Below, in pieces: positions 57,068 through 64,000 of a DNA stretch of 64,000 nucleotides; positions within the stretch are counted from its first letter, which is position 1; every line of letters begins with the position of its first letter. Both the position numbers and the translations under genes were made by a program. The notes under the pieces were generated by a model. That model ran no database searches and was not told where the DNA came from. It saw nothing but the letters and a program-made list of their open reading frames with translations. Origin of the DNA: Plantactinospora soyae (GTDB taxonomy: Bacteria > Actinomycetota > Actinomycetes > Mycobacteriales > Micromonosporaceae); NCBI RefSeq assembly GCF_014874095.1, contig NZ_JADBEB010000001.1:7440001-7504000 (forward strand), written 5' to 3'.

Positions 57068-57350
57068 CAGCCCACCTCGGCGGCGCGGCGCGCGCTGTCC
57101 ACCTGATCCGCGCGGCGAACGTCCTCGGCATGCTGCAACGACGCTAGTGCCACCCGGACGGCGGCCCTGACCTGACCTGACGGGCCAGAGTGTCATCCGA
57201 ATGTCGGTGCAGATCACGCACCTCGACCTCGACATTTCCACCGACCATCGCCATGATCCGTACAGACCGATCCGGCGAAAACACGTCCACATCCGCCCGC
57301 CGAGCCTCACCATGCGTCGTCCTCACACCCCCAAACAGTGAACACCCTAG
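57067..57350 (-). pseudogene. Hypothetical gene frameshifted by a 5-bp tandem repeat
   Basis: VRTTHGEARRADVDVFSPDR, then IMAMVGGNVEVEVRDLHRHS and DDTLARQVR run in one frame. RAAVRVALASLQHAEDVRRA and DQVDSARRAAEVG continue in another, to a TGA that overlaps the next gene's ATG. The switch falls in GGTCAGGTCAGG (plus-strand CCTGACCTGACCTGA near 57170), where one extra 5-bp copy explains the shift. The intact product would be ~93 residues; family unknown. Confidence 0.55.
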
Positions 57351-57384
57351 CGACAACCGTCAACCTCTTCAGGAGCCCTCACGC

Positions 57385-57807
57385 TCACGCCGTCGCGCCG
57401 TGCTCCCCACGCCGGTGGGGGTGGTCCGACCTCACGTGGCGCCCGGTCGAGATTGATCGTGTGCTCACTGCGTAGCTCGCCGAGAGCCCCTCAGGCACGC
57501 TGCCGCCGGTTGTGATCACCGCGTCCAGGCTCGACAGCCCGAGGTGCACGTCACCGGCCCGCAGCATTCTGATGTTGTCGGTGGACGCTCCGCTCGGCAC
57601 GGTGGTCACCGCGGCGCCCGGCACCTGCCTGGTGATGTGTTCGGCCAGCGCACCGCCGATGCGCCGGTACACCGCCCCGGCCGGGCCGGTGGCCAGTCGC
57701 AGCTGGACCTTGTCGACCTCGGGCTGCCGGGAGCAACCGACGAGCAGCCCGCCAGCGGCCAGGAGCACCGCCCGCCGGCTGAGCCGTGGCTCCAGGATCA
57801 GCACCAT
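57385..57807 (-). pseudogene. TAXI-family TRAP-transporter solute receptor, truncated
   Basis: A Tat/lipoprotein leader (RLSRRAVLLAAGGLLVGCS, lipobox LVGC) is followed by LRLATGPAGAVYRRIGGALA and VPSGASTDNIRMLRAGDVHL, then GLSSLDAVI, the first half of a TAXI substrate-binding lipoprotein. After about 118 residues the sequence becomes low-quality (HVRSDHPHRRGEHGATA) and ends; the normal length is ~320. No permease genes are nearby. Truncated by an unmarked junction near 57450. Confidence 0.7.
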
Positions 57808-57941
57808 GCCGAGACGATACGGACGGCGGCGGCGGCGGCAAACCGTGGCGACCTACTCCGATGTACGGAATGCCGGCCCGAACCGCTCACCCCGCGGCCT
57901 CTGGCGTAGAAGTGCGGCGGGATCCCGTACGAAGCCGCTCT

Positions 57942-59447
57942 CTAGATCGCGACGTTTTCGGAGAGGATCGGGCTGGCCGTGCCGCTGCCGATGTTGAGGC
58001 CGGCACTGGTGGACCGCCAGCGGTTGCCGGTGACCGTCATGCCGGTGCCGCCGGTGATGTTGACGGCGTAGCGGGCGCCGCCGTAGATCGTGTTGTTGCG
58101 GATCAGAGCACGGTTGGAACCGTCGACGTTGATGCCGTCGGACTGCGCCGGGGTCGTGGTCCCGGCCTCGGCCTGACTGGCGTCCTGGATCATGTTGTTG
58201 CTGACCTCGACGATGTCGGTGCCGGTGAGCACGATGCCGTGCTTCTTGGCTCGGTAGATCCGGTTGCCGGCGATGCGGGAGCATTCGGCGTTGACGACGT
58301 GGATGCCGTAGTCGCCGGCGCGGGCGATGTGCAGGTCGTTGTCGGCGATGGTGACGCCGCTGAGCTGGTTCGAGGTGGTCTCACCGACGTAGATGCCCCC
58401 GATGCTGGGATTCGAGACGGTGTTGCCGGTGACCGTCACGCCGATGACGAGTTGATTCGTGTAGACGGTTCCCGCGGTGACGACGCGTACGCCGCGCTGT
58501 GGTGCCCGGAAGACGTTGCCGGCGATGGTGATGCTGCTGCTGTTGACGTCCCCGATGAACACACCGTCCTTGCCGCCGGAGGTGATGTTGCCGGTGATGG
58601 TCATGTTGTTGCAGCCCCAGCAGTCGATGCTGTTGTCGTTGAAGCCCACGATGGTGTTGTCCTGGATCCGGCTGTTACGACCCAGCCGATTCGAGATGCC
58701 CTGGCTACCCGCGAGGGTGTCGCTCAGGCAGGTGATCGTGTTGCCTCGGCAGGTGTAGAAACTGATCCCCGTGTCGTTCTCGGCGCGGAAGTACACGCCC
58801 CACATGCACTCAAGCAGCTCGTTGTCGAGCACCGAGCAGTGGTCGGCGGCGACCAACACGGAATTGCGGAGATTGGCCTGGCCTTCGGGTATGGCGGTGC
58901 CGTGTCCGCACCTGCGGAACCTGCAATTGGTGATCCGCACGCGGTTCGCGCCGTATTCCACGACGACGCCCGACCCGGCAACGTTGACAAAGGCGCACTC
59001 GTCGACCGAGGAGCCGGCCGCGCTGCCCCTGATCCGGATCGCGACTCCCCTGCCCTGGTTGTTGCCGTCGAAGACGACGCCGCTGACCGAGTGCCCGGCG
59101 TAGTAGAACTCCATCATGTCCGTGAGGGCGCCCGCCTTGATGCTGGCTCCATTGCCGATCAGCACCTGTGTGGCCGTCTTGTCGACCTTCAGCGACGTGG
59201 TGATCAGGTACGTGTTCTCCGGCCCGCCGAAGTCGATCACCCGGTTGGCATTCAGACACGCCTGTACCGCGGCCGTGTCGTCGACAACCCCGTTACCCAC
59301 TGCGCCGTAATCCTTCGGCGACGCGGCTCCAGCGACCGCGACAGCCGCATCCACCCTTGAACCCGCGAGCAGGACCGAGCCCGCCGCCACCGCTGGCGCA
59401 CCATAGAGCAACGCCCGCCGACCAGGATCCCTGACGCTCACATGCAC
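57942..59447 (-). CDS. Exported right-handed parallel beta-helix protein
   Basis: 501 residues from a GTG at 59447 with GGGGAC just upstream. The N-terminus RDPGRRALLYGAPAVAAGSV with VLLAGSRVDAAVAVA is a Tat-like export signal. Then the tail-spike/pectate-lyase beginning KDYGAVGNGVVDDTAAVQAC, followed by a long array of PbH1 coils (NVFRAPQRGVRVV, GNTVSNPSIGGIYVG, NRIYRAKKHGIVLTG, NNTIYGGARYAVNI). Probably a polysaccharide lyase or hydrolase, or a glycan-binding structural protein; catalytic residues are not obvious. Belongs with the other exported glycan-directed proteins of the island. Confidence 0.85.
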   Translation of the reverse strand: MHVSVRDPGRRALLYGAPAVAAGSVLLAGSRVDAAVAVAGAASPKDYGAVGNGVVDDTAAVQACLNANRVIDFGGPENTYLITTSLKVDKTATQVLIGNGASIKAGALTDMMEFYYAGHSVSGVVFDGNNQGRGVAIRIRGSAAGSSVDECAFVNVAGSGVVVEYGANRVRITNCRFRRCGHGTAIPEGQANLRNSVLVAADHCSVLDNELLECMWGVYFRAENDTGISFYTCRGNTITCLSDTLAGSQGISNRLGRNSRIQDNTIVGFNDNSIDCWGCNNMTITGNITSGGKDGVFIGDVNSSSITIAGNVFRAPQRGVRVVTAGTVYTNQLVIGVTVTGNTVSNPSIGGIYVGETTSNQLSGVTIADNDLHIARAGDYGIHVVNAECSRIAGNRIYRAKKHGIVLTGTDIVEVSNNMIQDASQAEAGTTTPAQSDGINVDGSNRALIRNNTIYGGARYAVNITGGTGMTVTGNRWRSTSAGLNIGSGTASPILSENVAI

Positions 59448-59544
59448 CGTCCCCGTTAGCGATACCAAGCAACTCGCAGCACCGTACCGGTGTCTTTCCC
59501 GCCGTGGGGGGGGGTGGCTCCCCCCTCGGACACCGAGTTCTGTG

Positions 59545-59582
59545 GATATCCACGCGAGATTGCCGTGGCTCGCGTGGATATC
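59545..59582. promoter_or_regulatory. Perfect 14-bp inverted repeat between beta-helix and AbrB-like genes
   Basis: GATATCCACGCGAG (59545-59558) and CTCGCGTGGATATC (59569-59582), separated by ten bases. It lies ~100 bp upstream of the beta-helix start and ~65 bp upstream of the divergent AbrB-like gene. It could be an operator serving both; a hairpin role is less likely because both genes start here. Confidence 0.55.
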
Positions 59583-59649
59583 TCTCTCAGTTTCCTGCAT
59601 GCCTGTACGCAAACGACCCGGCAGCGCCTGACCATGCGCTGAATCGGTC

Positions 59650-60213
59650 GTGTTTCCGCTGCTGGTGGCGGTCGTGACCGGCGGTGGGTCGCCGTCGCGG
59701 TGGCCTGACGAGCAGCTCGTGGCCGCGCTGGTCCCCCGCCCGCTTCCCGCCGCACCCCCGCCCACGGCGCCGGTGCCGACCCTGCCCACTCCCCCGCCGC
59801 TGGACGGGGCGGACGCGACGCTGTTCGACGTCGCCCGGCCCGACGCCGCCGGCCGGGTCACCGCCCGCGGCCTGGTCCGCGCCCTGCGCTGGCCCCCCGG
59901 CCACCGCCTCCGCGTTGACGTCACCGACAGCACCGTCCTGATCACCAGCGCACCGGACGGCATCCACATGGTCGGCACCCGCGAGGAACTCCCCCTGCCC
60001 GCCGCCGCCCGGCACCTGACCGGCATCACCCCCGGCGAGACCGTCCTCCTCGTGGCCCTCCCGGCACACGACCTGCTCCTCGTGCACCCCTCGAACACCA
60101 TCACCCGACTCCTGACCGGCTCTGGGGGTCTGTGGATCGAACGGCTCCGTCGCACATTCGGTGGTGACTGGACGTGGTCGATGTCGTTGAGATCGTGTGT
60201 GCAAGATCGGTGA
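59650..60213 (+). CDS. AbrB/SpoVT-like domain protein, probably truncated at the C-terminus
   Basis: 187 codons from a GTG at 59650. The Pro-rich N-terminus (VAALVPRPLPAAPPP) and the C-terminal half VTARGLVRALRWPPGHRLRV, VGTREELPLPAAARHLTGI, GETVLLVALPAHDLLLVHPS resemble actinobacterial AbrB/SpoVT-like proteins found beside integrases. After NTITRLLTG the sequence (SGGLWIERLRRTFGGDW) belongs to the ISL3 relic, so the natural C-terminus is replaced. Possible excision or partition regulator of the integrated element. Confidence 0.6.
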   Translation: MFPLLVAVVTGGGSPSRWPDEQLVAALVPRPLPAAPPPTAPVPTLPTPPPLDGADATLFDVARPDAAGRVTARGLVRALRWPPGHRLRVDVTDSTVLITSAPDGIHMVGTREELPLPAAARHLTGITPGETVLLVALPAHDLLLVHPSNTITRLLTGSGGLWIERLRRTFGGDWTWSMSLRSCVQDR

Positions 60214-60590
60214 TCTGACGACGACGGTGTTCTCGGAGTTGTCTCCGCTGGTGATCGAGGATGTGGTGGATGAGGGAGAGCGCATTGTGGTGCGGGCCCG
60301 GACTCCGGAAGGGACGGTGGCGTGCCCGCGCTGTGCGGCGTTGTCGGGCAGAGTGCATGGGTACTGCCAGCGGACTGTCGCGGACGTTCCGCGGACTCGG
60401 CCTGGACCGCGACGCCGTCAACGCCGCCGTGACCCACCCCTTCCACAACGGCGGCACCGAAGGCGTCAACACCAAAACCAAACTGATCAAGCGACAAATA
60501 TATGGACGGGCAGGCTTCGCCCTGCTGCGACACCGCATCCTGCTCGGCTAGCAAACACCCTCCGTCACCCCCGAATGTGAGACAGAGCCA
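60118..60590 (+). mobile_element. ISL3-family relic with large internal deletion
   Basis: The N-terminus of an ISL3 transposase (VFSELSPLVIEDVVDEGERI, RTPEGTVACPRCAALSGRVH, GYCQRTVADVPRT) is followed directly, in another frame, by its extreme C-terminus (AAVTHPFHNGGTEGVNTKTK, LIKRQIYGRAGFALLRHRIL). About 300 central codons are missing. GGCTCTG occurs in inverted orientation near both ends (about 60118 and 60583) and may be what remains of the terminal repeats. Confidence 0.75.
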
Positions 60591-60594
60591 ATCG

Positions 60595-61186
60595 GTTGTC
60601 GACCTCATGCTCGCCACCGGCGCCCGCATCCGCGAGAACCTCACCCTGCGCTGGGAGGACCTAGACCTCGCCGCCGAACGTCCCACCCGACGATCTGCGG
60701 CACGCTGGTCTTCGTCAAGGGCAAAGGCTTCATCCGACAACCCTGGACCAAAAGCGACGCCGGCAATCGGATGGTCGTCTTGCCCCGGTTCGCAGTCGGC
60801 ATGCTGCTGGCCCGCAAGCTCAACGCTGCCGACAACCCCCACGACGCGATCTTCGCCTCCCGACGCGGCACATGGCTGTCACCCAACAACGTCCGCCGTC
60901 AGTGGCGCCAAGCCCGCGCCGACACCGACCTCGCCTGGGTCACCCCACACACCTTCCGCAAGACCGTCGCCACCCTCACCAAGCACGAGGCGGACACCAA
61001 GCGCGCGTCGGCACAGCTTGGACACTCCAGCGACGAGGTCACCGACACCTACTACATCGCCAAGCCCGTCCAAGCACCCGACGTCTCCGAGATCCTCGAA
61101 CGCCTCGGAACCGGCCTCGATGGCCAGCCCGAAGCTGTAGGGCAAACGATGCAAACGGATGACGAACCTGGTTGCCGACACCCATA
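60595..61186 (+). pseudogene. int: Tyrosine recombinase (integrase), C-terminal catalytic remnant
   Basis: VVDLMLATGARIRENLTLRW holds the first catalytic Arg. After a frame change near 60685, TICGTLVFVKGKGFIRQPWT, then WVTPHTFRKTVATL (H-x-x-R), AQLGHSSDEVTDTYYIAKP (His and catalytic Tyr). The N-terminal half is missing, replaced by the ISL3 relic, and the frameshift further disables it. It ends 47 bp before a perfect hairpin and 90 bp before the tRNA-like repeat, the normal int-attachment order. Confidence 0.82.
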
Positions 61187-61232
61187 AACGGGGGGTTTTC
61201 GGGGGAAGGTTCAAAACTCCATAGACAAGCCC

Positions 61233-61270
61233 TAAAGCCCTGACCAGCGTTTCTGCTGGTCAGGGCTTTA
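61233..61270 (+). terminator. Strong hairpin terminator of the integrase gene
   Basis: Perfect 16-bp arms (TAAAGCCCTGACCAGC and GCTGGTCAGGGCTTTA) with a 6-nt loop GTTTCT. It lies between the int remnant and the tRNA-like repeat and could terminate transcription from both sides. Confidence 0.85.
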
Positions 61271-61275
61271 ATGTT

Positions 61276-61311
61276 TGTCGAGACGGCGGGATTCGAACCG
61301 ATGACCCCTTG
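61276..61311. repeat. Right tRNA-derived attachment-like repeat
   Basis: 36-bp partner of 35088-35123 (33 of 36 identical; same orientation), containing GACGGCGGGATTCGAACCGA at 61282-61301. No complete tRNA can be folded around it. It lies immediately beyond the integrase remnant and its terminator, as expected for an attachment site. Confidence 0.6.
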
Positions 61312-61551
61312 GGGATGGAGCCTGACGGATGGCGGACATGGTCTGCGCCCCGTCAGGCTGTCGCTGTACGCCGTCCGACGCCACAGCACTACCAGGAGTT
61401 CCACGATCTGGGCCACGAACGGGCTGCAGCGACAAACATCGGCCGGGACCCGGCCGGCTTTCGCCGACCGGGTCCATGAACAACAGACCTGGTCCATGAG
61501 CAGTGGAACAGCCCAGAAACAGCCGATCGGATGCGATTGCCCCGATGTGGG

Positions 61552-63042
61552 TCAGGCGCAGGTCTGCCCGTTGAGGGTGAACGAAGCGGGGGTGTTGGGC
61601 GTGCCGGATGCGTTGAACCCGAAGGTGATCGCGCCGCCGGCCGGGATGGTCGCGTTGTAGGCCAGGTTGGACGCGGTCACCGTGGCACCGGACTGGTTGG
61701 TCGCGGCGTTCCACGGGATGGTGACGGTGCTGCCGGCGCCCAGGTCCCAGTTGAGCCGCCAGCCGTTGATCGCGGAGCCGGAGTTGTAGAGGGTCACGTT
61801 CACCGTGTAGCCGCCCGGCCACCTGTTGGCGACCTGGTAGGACACCCGGCAGGTGCTGGCGGTGCCCGAGTTGTCGACCGGCACGATGTCACCGAAGTCA
61901 GCGCGGGCCGTCGCGAAGTCCTGGAAGCCGATGCCCGGCCCGGCGCCGCTGGTGTGCGTACCGGCGGCCAACACCGAGCCGTCCGGGTTCACCATGTAGA
62001 CCGGGCCGCCGCTGTCCCCGCCGTAACCGGACTCCAAACCGTCCAGCTGGGTGGCCTCGACCAGGTCCTGCCGGTCGGTGTAGTGGAACTGGACCTCGAG
62101 GTTGCAGATCGGGTGGCCGACCACCCAGGAAGTGGTGTAACCGGACTGGCAGAGTAGCTGCCCGGGGAAGACCTGCGTCCAGCCGACAACCGGCACCTTC
62201 GTCTCGTCGTACTGGCCGCCGACGTACATGTATTTACCCGCCGACTCGGCACTGATCAGTGCGGTGTCGTGGTCGACGTGCCGCTGCACCATCGTCCCGA
62301 TCGGTTCGTTGACGCCGTCTGACCACAACGATCCGAGCTCACCGCAGTGCGCGGCGGTCAGCACGTACGGTGTGTTGGTGCCGGCGTGGCGAACCCCGAA
62401 CCCGGCGGTGCAGTCGACGCCGGGTCCGTCCCGCGAGATGCCCGCGCCGCCGTTCCAGGGAGCCTCGTCGTCGTCGCGGGTGGCGTGCAGCTTCGGCTTC
62501 TTCGCCGCGACGCTGTGGGTCTTGACGCCGGTGTTCGGCAGAGCCGGCACTTTGGCACCGGCTGAGGTGTCGACCGCGACCTGCAGGCCGCTGCCGTCCG
62601 TCTTGATCCGTACGGTGTGTGCGGCGTCGGTCGGGTCGGAGGCGACGACGCGGCTCACCTTGGCTGCGGCGGTCTTCAGTTCGGTGCCGGAGTACGCGGC
62701 CGGTTCGACCTTGACCTCGGCGATCCGCCGGGCGCTGTCCACAGCCCGGGTGACGTCAGCTGGGACGGTGCCCTTCCACCACAGCGTGACGTGGCCTTTG
62801 ACCAACCCGAGCCCGGCGTAGCCGCGCGGCTGGCCGGCCTCGACCACCGACCGGATGACGCTCGCCGCGTCGATCAGCGGCACCTGGGCCGCCATCCGGG
62901 CGCGAACCGCCGGTGACAGGCCGGCGGAGGTCACCGGCGGTGCGGCCGAGGCTGGCCCGCTGAACGCGACCGCGCCCACTGTGGACAGCCCGAGCAGGCC
63001 GGCAGCGACCACTCGGAGAGTGTCGCGAAAGATTGGCTTCAT
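61552..63042 (-). CDS. Secreted trypsin-like serine protease with C-terminal CBM2
   Basis: 496 residues from the ATG at 63042. Signal peptide (LRVVAAGLLGLSTVGAVAFS, cleaved after GPASA). Residues ~35-195: propeptide/ABP-like region. The protease domain has its complete triad: H232 (VLTAAHCG), D259 (VDHDTALI) and S344 (GYGGDSGGPV). Residues ~395-496 are a family 2 carbohydrate-binding module (CRVSYQVANRWPGGYTVNVT, INGWRLNWDLGAG, FGFNASGTPNTPASFTLNG). Similar proteases act on chitin- or cellulose-associated proteins outside the cell. Intact; just outside the island's right repeat. Confidence 0.93.
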   Translation of the reverse strand: MKPIFRDTLRVVAAGLLGLSTVGAVAFSGPASAAPPVTSAGLSPAVRARMAAQVPLIDAASVIRSVVEAGQPRGYAGLGLVKGHVTLWWKGTVPADVTRAVDSARRIAEVKVEPAAYSGTELKTAAAKVSRVVASDPTDAAHTVRIKTDGSGLQVAVDTSAGAKVPALPNTGVKTHSVAAKKPKLHATRDDDEAPWNGGAGISRDGPGVDCTAGFGVRHAGTNTPYVLTAAHCGELGSLWSDGVNEPIGTMVQRHVDHDTALISAESAGKYMYVGGQYDETKVPVVGWTQVFPGQLLCQSGYTTSWVVGHPICNLEVQFHYTDRQDLVEATQLDGLESGYGGDSGGPVYMVNPDGSVLAAGTHTSGAGPGIGFQDFATARADFGDIVPVDNSGTASTCRVSYQVANRWPGGYTVNVTLYNSGSAINGWRLNWDLGAGSTVTIPWNAATNQSGATVTASNLAYNATIPAGGAITFGFNASGTPNTPASFTLNGQTCA

Positions 63043-63185
63043 GCCCCCAGCCAACCGCCTGGTCGGACCCGCGAACAGGCAGAACAACCGGCAGCTTGAT
63101 TGGTGCCGCCAGTCCTGCCGGTCTTGGTGCCACAACCTGTTTCGGCGGGCCTGTCTCGCTAAGGGTGTTTCCGGCGATCTTGGTT

Positions 63186-63270
63186 AGTAGGTTTCTGCGG
63201 CTGGGAATCGGTCGCTGAAGGTTATGGCGAAGGCGTTCAACGCGGGTTTCCAGCGCATCGTCCATCGGGT
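63186..63270 (-). pseudogene. IS256-family transposase, extreme C-terminal remnant
   Basis: RWMTRWKPALNAFAITFSDR followed by FPAAETY and a stop. The RWKPALNAFAITF block is the usual end of actinobacterial IS256 transposases. Only ~28 codons remain. Confidence 0.7.
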
Positions 63271-63335
63271 TCTTCCTGCTGGTGCTGTTGCATGACGGGC
63301 GCGGGGACGTGGTGCGCCCGGATTCTGGCTCCGGG

Positions 63336-64000
63336 TCAGATCGCTCGGGCGAGTTCGGTGAACGCTTCGGCGACACGGATCTTGGGTGGTGCGCCGTGTC
63401 CGAGTTCGTAGTGTCCGCGTCGCAGGTTCTGTATGAAGGCGTGTCCGGCGATGATCACCTGCGCGGTCCGGTCGGTGCGTAGCCCGCGCATCGGGCGTAA
63501 CCGGTGTTTGAGCTGGCTGTGGTCGGCCTCAACCGGGTTGTTGGCGTACCGCTCGACGTGGTGCCAGGCCGATGGGACGAGGTCGTCGCGTACCGCCTGG
63601 TAGACCGGCGCGGCGTCGGTGACCACCTCGCAGGGTTCAACTTTCAGTGTCCGCAGGGCCCGTCGGAAGAAGCGGCGGGCCGCGGCGGCGTCCCGGCGGG
63701 CCGACACGAGGACGTCGATGACCTGCCCATGCTGGTCGACGGCACGGTAGACGTACCGCCATATGCCGTTGACCTTCACATAGGTCTCGTCGACAGACCA
63801 CCGGTCACCAGGTGCGTGACGGGTGAACCTCGCGGCGTCGGCCAGCAGCGGGGTAAACCGTTGTACCCATCGGAAGATGGTGACGTGGTCGACCTCGATT
63901 CCGCGTTCAACCAGCAGTTCTTCCACATCGCGGTAGGACAGGTTGAACCGTAGGCACCAGCGGACCGCGACCACGATCGCCTCAGCCGGGAACCGGAGCC
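63336..64000 (-). CDS. IS6-family transposase (5' end beyond window)
   Basis: About 221 codons visible: LRFPAEAIVVAVRWCLRF, LSYRDVEELLVERGIEVDHV, then the DDE core: WSVDETYVKVNGIWRYVYRA (D), VVTDAAPVYQAVRDDLVP (D) and NNPVEADHSQLKHRLRPM (E). The C-terminus RGHYELGHGAPPKIRVAEAF is typical. The start lies beyond base 64000. It looks intact within the window and is a close relative of the remnant at 52150-52302. Confidence 0.9.
   Translation of the reverse strand, partial: LRFPAEAIVVAVRWCLRFNLSYRDVEELLVERGIEVDHVTIFRWVQRFTPLLADAARFTRHAPGDRWSVDETYVKVNGIWRYVYRAVDQHGQVIDVLVSARRDAAAARRFFRRALRTLKVEPCEVVTDAAPVYQAVRDDLVPSAWHHVERYANNPVEADHSQLKHRLRPMRGLRTDRTAQVIIAGHAFIQNLRRGHYELGHGAPPKIRVAEAFTELARAI

Noticed and set aside
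57942-60842. Beta-helix gene extended to 966 residues
   Set aside because: The N-terminal ~465 residues would lie antisense to the AbrB-like and integrase remnants and lack export or fold features; the GTG at 59447 gives a normal Tat-like start.
61039-61497. Minus-strand ORF of 152 codons across the terminator and the right repeat
   Set aside because: It reads straight through the hairpin and tRNA-derived DNA; such frames are common artefacts of this region type.
1-64000. CRISPR arrays and rRNA genes
   Set aside because: No regularly spaced identical repeats with unique spacers and no rRNA-like sequence were seen in the window.

Overview
The window looks like chromosomal DNA from a high-GC actinomycete, most likely Micromonosporaceae-like. 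This is inferred from strong GC bias at third codon positions, many GTG starts, three large SARP/AfsR-type regulators, an F420-type (Ddn-like) reductase, a WYL regulator and a trypco2/trypsin/NACHT cassette. No intact tRNA, rRNA or CRISPR array was seen. Much of the DNA is accessory and decaying: at least a dozen genes are frameshifted, truncated or fused at deletion junctions, and remnants of eight or more transposase and integrase families are scattered between intact genes.

Layout. (1) 1-3.4 kb: a drug-inactivation cluster, with an erythromycin-esterase-like enzyme, a Vat-type streptogramin acetyltransferase, a collapsed ABC-F resistance ATPase and a divergent TetR regulator. (2) 3.5-12.4 kb: a biological-conflict region. 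It holds a TPR-CHAT protein whose caspase-like catalytic half is deleted and joined to a Hint-domain fragment, followed by an intact trypco2 gene overlapping a trypsin-NACHT-repeat giant. (3) 12.5-21.8 kb: an AfsR-like regulator with an 11-bp tandem-repeat site, a divergent SDR, a Ddn-like reductase, VOC/WYL and TetR/hydrolase divergent pairs with visible palindromes, and an MFS relic. (4) 22-34 kb: an envelope and stress group, with MscS, DJ-1/PfpI, aldo-keto reductase, TMEM175 channel, zinc alcohol dehydrogenase, stand-alone cytochrome oxidase subunit I, FUSC-type transporter and a broken glycogen-debranching gene. (5) 34.5-61.3 kb: a mosaic island bracketed by two tRNA-derived 36-bp repeats (33/36 identical), with an integrase C-terminal remnant just inside the right repeat. 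It carries two SARP-type regulators and a set of exported glycan- or wall-directed proteins (lectin-like, peptidoglycan-binding lysozyme-like, sialidase-LamG, beta-helix), broken up by IS110, IS1182, IS3, ISL3, IS21 and IS6 relics. (6) 61.5-64 kb: a secreted trypsin-CBM2 protease, an IS256 relic and an IS6-family transposase cut by the window edge.

How parts may work together. The most complete system is trypco2 plus trypsin-NACHT, a two-gene cassette with overlapping GTGA stop/start. The best regulatory inference concerns the island: the exported PG hydrolase and the sialidase 7 kb away share an identical stretch with two CCCGTAC heptamers 11 bp apart, at the same 24-nt distance from a -10-like TANNNT box. 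That is a SARP-type operator design, and an XRE-SARP regulator lies divergently next to one copy.
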